From: Chthonomonas sp. UBA1950 | GTDB lineage: Bacteria; Armatimonadota; Fimbriimonadia; Fimbriimonadales; Fimbriimonadaceae | Reading direction: 5' to 3' | DNA: 64,000 bases | Assembly (NCBI GenBank): GCA_002336105.1 | Contig: DDEQ01000039.1 | Span: forward strand, 282,169 to 346,168 | Shown here: positions 24,645 through 32,805 of the stretch, piece by piece | Layout: the number at the start of each line of letters is the position of its first letter | How positions within the stretch are numbered: position 1 is the stretch's first letter | Position numbers and translations under genes: made by a program | Notes under the pieces: model-generated | Databases searched by the model: none | What the model saw: only the letters and a program-made list of their open reading frames with translations | Told to the model about the DNA's origin: nothing

Positions 24645-25917
24645 GCCGCTAACGGTCCCCATTGCTCACGATTTTATCTGCCCCTGGTGTTGGGTTGGCC
24701 TCTTTCAAGCAAAGCGGCTTGCAAAAGAGTTAGGTATTCAATTCGATTGGCGCGGCTACGAGCTTTTTCCAGAAGAACTTGAGTGGCCAGATTACGTTGC
24801 CCACGAACCGCCGGCCAATAAACCTCCGACTTTGAGCCGTCTGGATTTTCTGCTTCACCTCGAAAGCATCGAGATTCCAAAGATCGACCGACCCAAAAAA
24901 CAACGAACTCATAATGCTCACGAAGCCGTTGAGTACGCAAAAACCGAAGGGGTGGCCGACGAACTCGTTGAAGCGATCTATCGAGCCTATTGGGAAGAAG
25001 GCTTAGAGATTAACGATCCTAAGGTCCTCAAAAAGATTGCAAAACCAATTGTCGATGATCTTGACGACATGCTCAAAGCCATCGAAAAGAAGAAGTTCGC
25101 TCACCTGATTACAGGGTTTGACGATGACGCTCACAAAAAAGGCGTTTACAACGTGCCAACCTTCTTCATTGGTTCAGAAAGACTAGCTGAACAACCCTAC
25201 GGAGTGCTTCGAAAAGCGATCACCTCTGTGCTCGAAGACGACCGATGGTCATCCATTTACGCGGGTCTAGATTTCCCAAAAGTTGATCGGGATCGCCCCT
25301 ATGTTTATATCTGCATGGTAGCAACTATCGACGGGAAAACTGTCTCTGGCGACCGCGAAGACTGCGTGATAGACCTCGGAAGCAAAGTAGATCACAAGCT
25401 CATGCGCCGAATCGAAGAGTCATCAGACGCTGTACTTATTGGTGCCCAAACCTTAAGAGCCACGAGCAAAGACTGGAACCCTCGTCCTGATAAGCGATTT
25501 GTCCTCTCAAATTCTGGCAACCTTCCAATGAAGTCGGCATTCCTCTCTGAAGGCGCTCCATACGTTGTCACAAACGATGTTTCGCACATCATCGTTATTC
25601 AAGGAGTCAAGCTCATTCGAGTTGGAAAAGAAGAGGTCGATATGAAGGAACTTCTCCGCCGAATGAAAACGGGGCTCGGAATTGATCGTCTCCTTGTTCT
25701 GGGTGGAAGCGAGGTCAATGCACAACTCCTAGCAGAGGATTTGGTTGATGAACTGTTTGTCACTATCGCTCCGAAGGTTAAGCTCGGGCGCGACGTTCCT
25801 ACCTACGCGGGCGGTGAACCACTTCCACAGGATGAGTTGTTGAACTTCCGATTAGTCGAACAACACACCGTAGCGAACGAAGTTTTTCTGCGTTATCGAA
25901 GGGAGCGAAAGAAGTAA
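24643..25917 (+). CDS. DsbA/FrnE-like oxidoreductase fused to RibD-type reductase
   Basis: A 424-residue two-domain protein. Residues 1-205 are a DsbA-family (FrnE/HCCA isomerase-like) thioredoxin fold: IAHDFICPWCWVGLFQAKRL with the CPWC active site at 13-16, a helical insert, and the cis-Pro strand YNVPTFFIG (169-177). Residues 219-420 are a RibD C-terminal (DHFR-like) reductase: YICMVATIDGKTVSG, VLIGAQTLRAT, a Rossmann-like LLVLGGSEVNAQLLAEDLVD and VTIAPKVKLG. No signal peptide, so it should be cytosolic. The domain pairing is uncommon. The longer frame from 24439 overlaps the opposite lipoprotein gene; the ATG at 24643 fits the family N-terminus. An ABC transporter gene starts one base after the stop. 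Confidence 0.85.
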   Translation: MPLTVPIAHDFICPWCWVGLFQAKRLAKELGIQFDWRGYELFPEELEWPDYVAHEPPANKPPTLSRLDFLLHLESIEIPKIDRPKKQRTHNAHEAVEYAKTEGVADELVEAIYRAYWEEGLEINDPKVLKKIAKPIVDDLDDMLKAIEKKKFAHLITGFDDDAHKKGVYNVPTFFIGSERLAEQPYGVLRKAITSVLEDDRWSSIYAGLDFPKVDRDRPYVYICMVATIDGKTVSGDREDCVIDLGSKVDHKLMRRIEESSDAVLIGAQTLRATSKDWNPRPDKRFVLSNSGNLPMKSAFLSEGAPYVVTNDVSHIIVIQGVKLIRVGKEEVDMKELLRRMKTGLGIDRLLVLGGSEVNAQLLAEDLVDELFVTIAPKVKLGRDVPTYAGGEPLPQDELLNFRLVEQHTVANEVFLRYRRERKK

Positions 25918-25918
25918 G

Positions 25919-27121
25919 TTGGCGTCTCGGTCGGAACTCCCAAAGCGCGTGAGTCCCCTCTCACCGACGGTCTACTTGTTCCGAAACGCGGGCAAGACGG
26001 TTCCCTTGATCGGCGTGATCATGCTTGCCGTGTTGCTCGTCGCGAGCATCGTCTCGCTCATCAATTCTATTCCCTACAGCATTCGAACCATTTACCAATA
26101 CAGTCAGGAAATGACCGGAGTGGGGCCTCGAGGAGACACGACCCTTACGCCCAAACTCATTGCTGAGATCAAAGAGCAATCACCTGTTCCAATTGAGCGA
26201 ACAATGATTTGCCGGGCAAGCAGTGCCGTTGTTCAAAGTATCGTCGGCAAATGGCCATTTGTCGTGCTTGGGCTTAGCCAAGACGACATGAAATATTACT
26301 TGTCGCGGATGAACGGGTCGCGGATCATTGGTAGGCTACCAACACCAGGCGCCGCCGAAGCAATTATCAGTGCCCCAGTCGCGAAGAATTTGGACCGTGT
26401 GCTCTACGATCCACACGCGTCGAAAGCTGAGCGGGAGAAAGGAATCCTGCTCGCACCCGGAAATACTGATTCGTGGTCCGTTAAGGAGGTCAAGATCGTT
26501 GGAATCGCACAAACCGACAAGTGGCTGATGCTTGACACCATCGAGTACCAGCGTGAGAACCACTTCCCGCCCGTCGATCTTGGGCTCGTGTTCGCCAAAA
26601 ACCTACAAGACCAAGACAAGTTGGATCATTGGGCAGATATCCACTTTAAAGGACGGCAAGCCCAAATCTTTGCCTATTTCAAAGTTGAAAAGGATACGCG
26701 AACGATGTTCAAAACGCTCTATATGATCTTGAACGTCGTTATTGGAACGCTTGTTTTAGTCATTACCTTCATGATGGGAATGCTGATGAACATCTACCAA
26801 TCTCAACGGCTTGTTGAGTTTGGTTTACTCCAGGCCATTGGCTACACTCGAAATCAATTACTCAGAAGGGTCGTTTTCGAGTCTCTCATCTTTGTCTTGG
26901 CCGGATGGTTCGTAGGGGTTGGCGCTGCGTATGGGCTTCTTAATCTCGCGAAGGCTGTCATCATGACCCCACGCGCTTTTCAACTCGACTGCCTAGACCC
27001 GGTCGCCTACAGCTACACCGTTCCCCTTCCCTTCGCGATTCTCATCGTGGCGCTTGCTACGGTCGTTATTCGTTTTCGGAAGTTTGATCCTGTTAGCATT
27101 GTTGAAAGGAGGCTCGTTTGA
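25919..27121 (+). CDS. ABC transporter permease, MacB/FtsX type
   Basis: A 400-residue membrane protein. One helix near the N-terminus (residues 30-50), a long extracytoplasmic domain (about 55-265) and three C-terminal helices give the MacB/LolC type-VII topology. FtsX-domain features include GMLMNIYQSQRLVEFGLLQA followed by IGYTRNQLLRR. The C-terminus is KFDPVSIVERRL, the usual P-V-x-A/I-L end. Members move lipoproteins, drugs or transmit mechanical work rather than importing nutrients. The start is a TTG at 25919 (a GTG at 25949 is the alternative). Its partner ATPase gene overlaps by 4 bases. Confidence 0.86.
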   Translation: MASRSELPKRVSPLSPTVYLFRNAGKTVPLIGVIMLAVLLVASIVSLINSIPYSIRTIYQYSQEMTGVGPRGDTTLTPKLIAEIKEQSPVPIERTMICRASSAVVQSIVGKWPFVVLGLSQDDMKYYLSRMNGSRIIGRLPTPGAAEAIISAPVAKNLDRVLYDPHASKAEREKGILLAPGNTDSWSVKEVKIVGIAQTDKWLMLDTIEYQRENHFPPVDLGLVFAKNLQDQDKLDHWADIHFKGRQAQIFAYFKVEKDTRTMFKTLYMILNVVIGTLVLVITFMMGMLMNIYQSQRLVEFGLLQAIGYTRNQLLRRVVFESLIFVLAGWFVGVGAAYGLLNLAKAVIMTPRAFQLDCLDPVAYSYTVPLPFAILIVALATVVIRFRKFDPVSIVERRLV

Positions 27122-27765
27122 TCTCAGCAGAAAGCGTGAGTCTTATCTACCGGGACCATGGTCGGGAGGTTTTTGCCTGCAAGGAAATCAGCCTTGAAGT
27201 GCGAGAAAACGAGTTTCTCGGGATTCTTGGACCGTCCGGTAGCGGCAAATCGTCGTTGCTCTATCTTCTTAGTGGACTCAAACTTCCATCCAATGGCCAA
27301 ATCTATTTCGATGGAAAAGACCTCTCTCAGATTCCAGAAGAAGACCGCAGCCGCTTGAGACTGAAAGAGTTTGGCTTTGTCTTCCAGCAATCTTATCTTT
27401 TGGGATATTTGACCGCACTCGAGAACATCTTGCTTGGAGTGCCAGATTCGGAAAGGAATCTAGAAGCCGTTGAGCTTCTAGATCGACTTGGGCTAAAAGA
27501 GAAAGCCTCCAGGCTTCCACACGAACTATCGGGGGGAGAAAGGCAAAGAGTTTGCGTGGCGAGGGCTCTCCTCGGCAAACCAAAAGTAGTCTTCGCCGAC
27601 GAACCTACCGCTGCTCTTGACCATAAAAATGGCGAAGCAGTCGTCAAACTGCTGAATCAGCACCGTGCGGGAGGAGCTTTGGTGATGGTCACTCACGATC
27701 CGAGCATGCTTGAGGAAGCGGACCGAATTATCCGGCTTGCAGATGGCGAAGTGGTGTCTGCTTGA
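27118..27765 (+). CDS. ABC transporter ATP-binding protein, LolD/MacB type
   Basis: A 215-residue ATPase with Walker A GPSGSGKSS, Q-loop FGFVFQQSYLL, signature LSGGERQRVCVARALLG, Walker B VVFADEPTAALD and H-loop MVTHDPSML. It pairs with the FtsX-type permease that precedes it. Start is TTG at 27118, overlapping the permease stop as TTGA. The next gene (LOG protein) starts in the same way, so four genes from 24643 to 28322 are probably one transcript. The cargo of the pump is unknown. Confidence 0.94.
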   Translation: MISAESVSLIYRDHGREVFACKEISLEVRENEFLGILGPSGSGKSSLLYLLSGLKLPSNGQIYFDGKDLSQIPEEDRSRLRLKEFGFVFQQSYLLGYLTALENILLGVPDSERNLEAVELLDRLGLKEKASRLPHELSGGERQRVCVARALLGKPKVVFADEPTAALDHKNGEAVVKLLNQHRAGGALVMVTHDPSMLEEADRIIRLADGEVVSA

Positions 27766-28322
27766 AGTCGATTTGTGTCTTTTGTGGATCGAAGTCTGGA
27801 CGCTTACCGGAATACGTTAGGTCAGCAACTGAGCTTGGCGAAGCCCTCGCGAAAAGAGATATTCAAATGATCAACGGAGCCGGGCGTATCGGCTTGATGG
27901 GCGCTTCTGCAGATGCCTGTCTTGCCCATGGCGGTAAGGTTGTCGGGATCATTCCTCAACACTTAGTTGAGTGGGAAGTTGCTCACGACGGCCTGACTGA
28001 ACTCATCGTGGTCAACACGATGCATGAGCGCAAATCGTTGATGGTAGCCCGAAGCAATGCATTCATCGCGCTTCCGGGTGGATTCGGAACCTACGACGAA
28101 CTGTGCGAGGTGTTAACTTGGGCTCAACTGAATTTGCATGATAAACCCATCGGGATCCTCAATATTTTAGGATTCTTTGACGGCTTGATCATGCAGTTTC
28201 AGCGAGCAGTGCAGGATGGTCTCCTAGAACAGAGGCACCTCGACAAGCTTATTATTCGGACCGAAGTCGATGAGCTTCTTCAGGCAGTTCTCGACTTCGC
28301 CCCAGTAATCACTACAGGCTAA
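27762..28322 (+). CDS. LOG family protein (Rossmann fold nucleotide-binding)
   Basis: A 186-residue member of the TIGR00730 / 'lonely guy' family: ICVFCGSKSG at the start, NGAGRIGLMGASADACLAHG, MHERK (88-92) and the PGGFGTYDELCEVLTW motif (105-120). Proteins with this motif cleave nucleoside 5'-monophosphates at the N-glycosidic bond, releasing for example cytokinin bases; in bacteria some act as nucleotide housekeepers. Start is TTG at 27762 overlapping the ABC stop. The stop is shared by 4 bases with the convergent TIGR03790-like gene. Confidence 0.92.
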   Translation: MKSICVFCGSKSGRLPEYVRSATELGEALAKRDIQMINGAGRIGLMGASADACLAHGGKVVGIIPQHLVEWEVAHDGLTELIVVNTMHERKSLMVARSNAFIALPGGFGTYDELCEVLTWAQLNLHDKPIGILNILGFFDGLIMQFQRAVQDGLLEQRHLDKLIIRTEVDELLQAVLDFAPVITTG

Positions 28323-30331
28323 TTGCCAATTTGGACTCGAATAGGTTTCAGCCTTATTTGCTTTGTAGATGATCCAGATTTGAATATCGCGATTGGATAG
28401 ATTATCGATTCGCCGACTCCGAGTTTGTTGGCTTCGATCAGTACTTTGCCACTTGAACCCGATACCGTTCCAAGAACCTCTCCAAAGTGGACGAGCTGGA
28501 TCTCGGACGCCCCTTTGGCCACGACCGATACCGACACATCACGGTTTACACCACTCGATGTGCTTGCTGAAACCGAAGAGAACGGTGTGGTACCTGGAAT
28601 CAACACAGCGAGTTGCGTTTCATAGGTTGCACCAGTTGAATCGGCAGACACGGCGGCCACAGCCACCGTATGCCAACCCTCACCGACTACCGCAGAAGAA
28701 AAGCTTATCGCAGTTCCGGGCTTAAAAGTTGATTTCAAGACACCGTCGATATAGAGTCGAAACTCCTTCGCTTTGACTGGCCCGACAAGAGTCGGAGTTA
28801 CTGAAACTGGCTTCGAAATCACAGCACCGTCAACCAAAGAACCCAACTTAACGGATGCCCGCTGGGCCCACGGATGACACATAGGGTCGCCAATCACAAG
28901 CAACTGGTAGGGTCCGGAAAGCGACATATAGAAGGACTCCGCAAGAGTGAACCCTTTTGCGTACTGTACATGGATAAATGGCGTTGGGAACTTTTCCTGC
29001 AAGGCGTACGGCTCAGTTACAGCACCGGACGACCCTGCAGCACCGTTCTTGATGAATTCGGTACATGGAGTCTGTGGAGCGCCCTTACTGATCATGCCGC
29101 CGCAGCTCGTCAAGTGCTCAACTATGGCGCCAGGGAGAATCTTCGACCCACTTGAGGGCCAGTTAAAGTCGGCGATGCCGATGACGCCTCCCGCAACGTC
29201 CAGCTTGTTTTTTGGCAAGATTCCATCCTCGACAACCGCATTGAAGCCAAGCGATTTCAGCGCTTCTGCGGCAGGCTGAAATCCCCATTCTCGGGTTCTA
29301 GAACGCACATCACCGTTCTTCTCAAAGTAAAAGGTTCCTTTGGGCCGTGAAAAGTCGGCTGAACTGGCTTTCTTGAGTGAGTCGAGAATCTCATCAACAG
29401 AATTGCCTCTTCCTGCATGAACGCCGAGAAACGTGCTGAGCATGTAGGATGGCCCTTCGTCCGAGCTTTCTCCGATACTGCTCCATTTGGTTGAGGCTTG
29501 AAAATGAGTTCCAGCTTGAACTTCTATGTGCGCGTTCTTAATGAGTCGCAAAATCCGTTGAAACTCTTCGCTGCTCTTTAGCGAGTTCAAGTCCGGGTCG
29601 CTTGATGTTTGCCCGTAATTTCGCCAACCGGCACCTACTGCCAACCGAAGCGACGCTAATGCGTCTTCTTTGTAACCAGCTAGTGCCTGAGAACAGGCGA
29701 GGTTATAGGCAATGTTTGGATCACTCCTAGGTACCTGCAGTAAGCGCTTTAAGCCGGCAATCGCTGCGTTGTAGTCCTTTCGATCGTATTGGCTAACGGC
29801 TTCGGCGTAAAGGGCTTGCTCATTCTTGTTCAGCGGCTTACCTGTTGGGAGCGGAAGCAACCTTCGCGCATACTTGTTGACGTCGAGTTGGAGATAATTT
29901 AGGTCTTTCTTTTCAACCCACTCGTGAAGGTAGGTTAAGCCGTTGGCAGAACCTTCTGTGGTTAAAATTTGTGGCAACTTAATGCCCTTCACATCGCTGT
30001 TGAGATTCACAGAATAGGGCATATCAACGCTGTAAGCCACACAGTCGATTTGCCCAGCCAAGCCCCTAGTTTTGATTTCACTGAAAACAGTTCCAAGCAC
30101 CTTTGACCGAAAATGATCTACAGCAATGAACTCTGACGCCGACTTACCGAGTCCGTGAATAACAACGACATTCTTGTCTGGAATGTGGCGTAACTTCACG
30201 TAGAGATTCGCTACTTCCAATGAATCTAGACTGTCGCCATTGACGACAACCAATACATTGTGGGCACCTAACCCGGCTGACGCAATCGGACAAGCAATAA
30301 CCGCCAAAGCAACAAGAATCGACTTCTTCAC
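28319..30331 (-). CDS. TIGR03790-like exported protein with TPR insertion
   Basis: A 670-residue exported protein starting with signal peptide MKKSILVALAVIACPIASAG. The N-terminal part, VLVVVNGDSLDSLEVANLYV then RHIPDKNVVVI and IDCVAYSVDMPYSVNL, matches the uncharacterised TIGR03790 family. A TPR-like stretch (about residues 171-265: QALYAEAVSQYDRKDYNAAI, a second repeat with AYNLACSQALAGYKEDALAS) is inserted. The TIGR03790 part resumes with FYFEKNGDVRSRTREWGF, GIADFNW and GDPMCHPW. The last 170 residues are two Ig-like beta domains. Function is unknown; surface attachment or secretion is plausible. It is alone on its strand and convergent with the LOG gene. Confidence 0.78.
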   Translation of the reverse strand: MKKSILVALAVIACPIASAGLGAHNVLVVVNGDSLDSLEVANLYVKLRHIPDKNVVVIHGLGKSASEFIAVDHFRSKVLGTVFSEIKTRGLAGQIDCVAYSVDMPYSVNLNSDVKGIKLPQILTTEGSANGLTYLHEWVEKKDLNYLQLDVNKYARRLLPLPTGKPLNKNEQALYAEAVSQYDRKDYNAAIAGLKRLLQVPRSDPNIAYNLACSQALAGYKEDALASLRLAVGAGWRNYGQTSSDPDLNSLKSSEEFQRILRLIKNAHIEVQAGTHFQASTKWSSIGESSDEGPSYMLSTFLGVHAGRGNSVDEILDSLKKASSADFSRPKGTFYFEKNGDVRSRTREWGFQPAAEALKSLGFNAVVEDGILPKNKLDVAGGVIGIADFNWPSSGSKILPGAIVEHLTSCGGMISKGAPQTPCTEFIKNGAAGSSGAVTEPYALQEKFPTPFIHVQYAKGFTLAESFYMSLSGPYQLLVIGDPMCHPWAQRASVKLGSLVDGAVISKPVSVTPTLVGPVKAKEFRLYIDGVLKSTFKPGTAISFSSAVVGEGWHTVAVAAVSADSTGATYETQLAVLIPGTTPFSSVSASTSSGVNRDVSVSVVAKGASEIQLVHFGEVLGTVSGSSGKVLIEANKLGVGESIIYPIAIFKSGSSTKQIRLKPIRVQIGN

Positions 30332-30381
30332 GTTCGCCAGACTACCACCAAACCGGCGTTTTAGCCAGACGGACGGGTAGC

Positions 30382-31008
30382 TTGATTACAGTGAAACTGA
30401 AGCTGATCTCTCATCGAGAACGAAAACGCCGAATGGCGAGAGCGGAACTAGCCGCATTGTCTGACGGCGAGAGTACAGTCATGCGCGACCGATATGCAAC
30501 GATGGCACGGTTACCAGTCGAGCTCATTGTCTGCCCACTCATTAACGATGTGAACCATGGAGGGATCCTGCGTGCCGCCGAGGCGTTTCGCGCAGAACGC
30601 GTATCTTTCTCCCCGGAAGAGGATGACGCGACTGACTTCGCCGGAAACCGAGGAACACTACATTGGCAACCGCACCGTTGGCTCGATTGTCACGAATCGG
30701 TTACGGAAGCCAAAGCTAATGGCACTCAAATAGTCGCACTGCACCTAAGTGATAGTTCTGAATCGATTTACGACTTTGACTGGCATTTTCCAACATGCCT
30801 GGTTTTGGGGAGTGAACGCGAAGGGGTATTGCCCGAAATACTTGCCGAATGCGATGCACATGTGGCAATACCAATGTTCGGGTTAATAACGAGCATGAAT
30901 GTCGCTGTCGCGACCACCCTGGCTCTTGAGGCAATCACCAGCGCCTACAGAAAACTACACCCTGAGTTCCTTCCCATTCGCGAAGAAAGCAAAAGGCTGA
31001 TCAAATAA
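30382..31008 (+). CDS. SpoU/TrmH-type RNA ribose methyltransferase
   Basis: A 208-residue SPOUT enzyme that would add a methyl group to a ribose 2'-OH in tRNA or rRNA using SAM. Motif 1 (LIVCPLINDVNHGGILRAAE) binds RNA, motif 2 is CLVLGSEREGVLPEI, and motif 3 is IPMFGLITSMNVAVATTLAL, where the usual Ser-Leu-Asn-Val is Ser-Met-Asn-Val. No L30e-like N-terminal domain is present. The frame starts at a TTG (30382); a GTG at 30391 is equally possible. The RNA target is unknown. A strong bidirectional terminator follows. Confidence 0.87.
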   Translation: MITVKLKLISHRERKRRMARAELAALSDGESTVMRDRYATMARLPVELIVCPLINDVNHGGILRAAEAFRAERVSFSPEEDDATDFAGNRGTLHWQPHRWLDCHESVTEAKANGTQIVALHLSDSSESIYDFDWHFPTCLVLGSEREGVLPEILAECDAHVAIPMFGLITSMNVAVATTLALEAITSAYRKLHPEFLPIREESKRLIK

Positions 31009-31009
31009 A

Positions 31010-31047
31010 AAATGGCTACTTCATGAGGAAGTAGCCATTTCTTTTTT
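31010..31047. terminator. Bidirectional intrinsic terminator (SpoU gene / ssb)
   Basis: AAATGGCTACTTC, loop ATGAG, GAAGTAGCCATTT: a perfect 13-bp stem followed by CTTTTTT on the plus strand and preceded by an A run that becomes a T run on the minus strand. It serves both converging genes. Its GGCTA-containing arm resembles that of the terminator at 32752. Confidence 0.93.
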
Positions 31048-31465
31048 ACTCGTCAGCGAACGGATCGTATTCCTCTGCGCTGGGCGGAGGTGTGCTTCTT
31101 GGCGCACTGCTAGAGCTGCTTGACGAACCAGCGTCGTCTCTGGCTCTGTCGAGAAGGTTTACGTTATCAGCAACAACCTCGACGATTTCGCGATTGTTTC
31201 CGTCCTTGTCTGTAAACCGTCGAGTTTCAAGTCGACCATCAACGGAGACTAGTCGTCCCTTAGAACCGTAGTTCGAGACGTAGTCAGCGGTTTGACTCCA
31301 AGCTTTGATTCGGAAGAAATCTGCGGTTGGTTCGCTTGCATCACGAGGTTTGATGCGCTTGTCAACAGCGATCGAGAACTCACAAACGTTCTTCCCCGTT
31401 GTCGTCGTGCGCAGTTCGGGATCTCGAACCATACGACCAATTAGAATGACGCGATTAAGGCTCAT
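31046..31465 (-). CDS. ssb: Single-stranded DNA-binding protein
   Basis: A 139-residue SSB that coats single-stranded DNA in replication, repair and recombination. The OB fold shows NRVILIGRMVRDPELRTT, CEFSIAVDK, DFFRIKAWSQTADYVSNYG and KGRLVSVDGRLETRRF. A short Ser/Pro-rich linker leads to the acidic tip YDPFADE, a variant of the usual D-D-[IL]-P-F partner-binding tail in which the final Phe is not terminal. It lies 42 bases after rpsF on the same strand, the common rpsF-ssb pairing. Confidence 0.96.
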   Translation of the reverse strand: MSLNRVILIGRMVRDPELRTTTTGKNVCEFSIAVDKRIKPRDASEPTADFFRIKAWSQTADYVSNYGSKGRLVSVDGRLETRRFTDKDGNNREIVEVVADNVNLLDRARDDAGSSSSSSSAPRSTPPPSAEEYDPFADE

Positions 31466-31507
31466 CTGATGGCTACTTTACACCTAAACGGAAGTTTGGT
31501 GTTCCTC

Positions 31508-31795
31508 TTAGGCCTCTCGAAGATAAATTCGGTGTCGAATAACATCATCGCTAATTCCGAGAAGTCGGTTGAGCTCGGCAGGAACTTCTGACTTAGCTTC
31601 GAACAGCATAAGAATGTAGGTTCCCTCTTTAAAACCGTTGATCTCGTAAGCAAGCTTTCGCTTATCCCACTTTCCGGCGCTCTCGACGGTGCCGCCATTT
31701 TGCTCGACAACGCCCTTGTAGCGGTCGGCAATCTTTTGAACTTCGGAGTCTGTAATGTCCGGCTTAACGATGTAAAAGGCTTCGTACTTCTTCAT
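31508..31795 (-). CDS. rpsF: Ribosomal protein S6
   Basis: A 95-residue small-subunit protein: MKKYEAFYIVKPDITDSEVQ, GKWDKRKLAYEINGFKEGTY with the conserved R-K-L-A-Y, and VIRHRIYLREA at the end. The ATG at 31795 has AGGGAG upstream. A frame extending to 31930 is not supported because the family starts at Met-Lys-Lys-Tyr. ssb follows at once; the usual rpsR and rplI are not next to it. A stable leader hairpin that includes the ribosome site (31804-31843) could allow autoregulation by S6-S18. Confidence 0.97.
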   Translation of the reverse strand: MKKYEAFYIVKPDITDSEVQKIADRYKGVVEQNGGTVESAGKWDKRKLAYEINGFKEGTYILMLFEAKSEVPAELNRLLGISDDVIRHRIYLREA

Positions 31796-31803
31796 GCAAT
31801 GCG

Positions 31804-31843
31804 CTCCCTCTGGGCATAAGATACGGAATAACCGTACAGAGAG
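31804..31843 (-). promoter_or_regulatory. Hairpin in rpsF leader, possible S6:S18 site
   Basis: On the minus strand CTCTCTG (31843-31837) can pair with CAGAGGGAG (31812-31804, two-base bulge), closing an inner perfect hairpin TACGG-TTATT-CCGTA. The outer arm covers the rpsF ribosome site AGGGAG. A CCG triplet is present, as in known S6:S18 leaders, but it lies in the inner stem here, so the match is only partial. Confidence 0.35.
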
Positions 31844-32004
31844 CCTGAGGCAAGAAGAAATTATACCCAAGATGCTGGCAGGTCTGTTTCTGATCAAGGT
31901 GCCTTGTAAACTTCTGCCCAAATGAGTCAAATGCCCTATCTGGCATGCATTAAACAGATTTCAGGTGCCGTAATATCCAGTGAACGTCCCTGGTGGAAGT
32001 AAAT

Positions 32005-32715
32005 ATGAACAAGAGACTCATTGCCTCTGTCGCAGCTTTAGGCAGCGTCGCACTGTTGCTTGCAGCCCAAGCTTCTTACTCTTTTAAGGTTGTCCAAAAA
32101 GTAGGCGACACCTTCAAAACAAAGGTATCTGTCGAAACTACTCTTCAAGGGATGCCCGTCTTGCAGACAAGAACGGCAATCGAGAAAGTCACAAAGGTAG
32201 ACGATCAGGGTTTGGTCACTACGGAATCCAAAGCGACTGAAGTCACTCTGCAAGTGAATGGTCAGGACATGCCTTCACAAGACTCAGGGACTCAAATAGA
32301 GACCAGAACCGCGACGGGTGAAATGGTTCATATCATTGGAGAGGGCACTTCGCTGTCTACGGCAAAGCGAGTTGCTCGCATTAGTGCATTGCCAACGCCA
32401 GCAAAGCCAATCACAATCGGCGACTCGTGGAGCTTCAATTATCCAGCGGAAACCGATCTATCTGTTCCGTCCTCAAAGGTCACTTTTAAGCTCGTCGGAG
32501 AGGAGAAGGTCGGAAAGTGGGATTCGCTAAAGGTTGAATTCACGTTTGCAGAAGACTCAGGCGACGCACCAATCAAAGCTTCTGGAACGATCTGGTACGA
32601 CAAGTCCACATTCATTGGCAATAAAGCGGACGTGAAGGTAGACAATTTTCCGATGCCTGAGAAAGCGCCAGTCAAAACACTCGATATCAAGATGAAGGTT
32701 GACCGTACAGAGTAA
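32005..32715 (+). CDS. Exported protein of unknown function, beta-rich
   Basis: About 236 residues. Signal peptide MNKRLIASVAALGSVALLLA is followed by a beta-rich body: YSFKVVQKVGDTFKTKVSVE, then TAIEKVTKVDDQGLVTTESK, and in the second half IGDSWSFNY with KWDSLKVEFTF and GTIWYDK. The G-x-S-W phrase followed by valine-rich strands and a W-Y strand is shared with the lipoprotein at 43433, so they look like distant paralogues. Function unknown. A GTG at 31993 precedes the ATG I chose at 32005, which has TGGAAG upstream. A strong terminator follows. Confidence 0.72.
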   Translation: MNKRLIASVAALGSVALLLAAQASYSFKVVQKVGDTFKTKVSVETTLQGMPVLQTRTAIEKVTKVDDQGLVTTESKATEVTLQVNGQDMPSQDSGTQIETRTATGEMVHIIGEGTSLSTAKRVARISALPTPAKPITIGDSWSFNYPAETDLSVPSSKVTFKLVGEEKVGKWDSLKVEFTFAEDSGDAPIKASGTIWYDKSTFIGNKADVKVDNFPMPEKAPVKTLDIKMKVDRTE

Positions 32716-32751
32716 GACGCAATAGCTACGATGGCTCGAAATAGCCACGCA

Positions 32752-32793
32752 AGAATGGCTATCTCTTTAACGAGATAGCCATTCTCTTTTTCC
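32752..32793. terminator. Strong intrinsic terminator
   Basis: AGAATGGCTATCTC, loop TTTAAC, GAGATAGCCATTCT: a perfect 14-bp stem followed by CTTTTTCC on the plus strand. It ends the gene at 32005 and probably also serves the convergent gene at 32806. Confidence 0.9.
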
Positions 32794-32805
32794 TATTGCT
32801 TTTGC

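Noticed and set aside
31010..32793. Terminators at 31010 and 32752 as copies of a repeat element
   Set aside because: The arms share AATGGCTA, but the similarity ends there and each is complete as an ordinary terminator; chance or local duplication of a terminator is enough.
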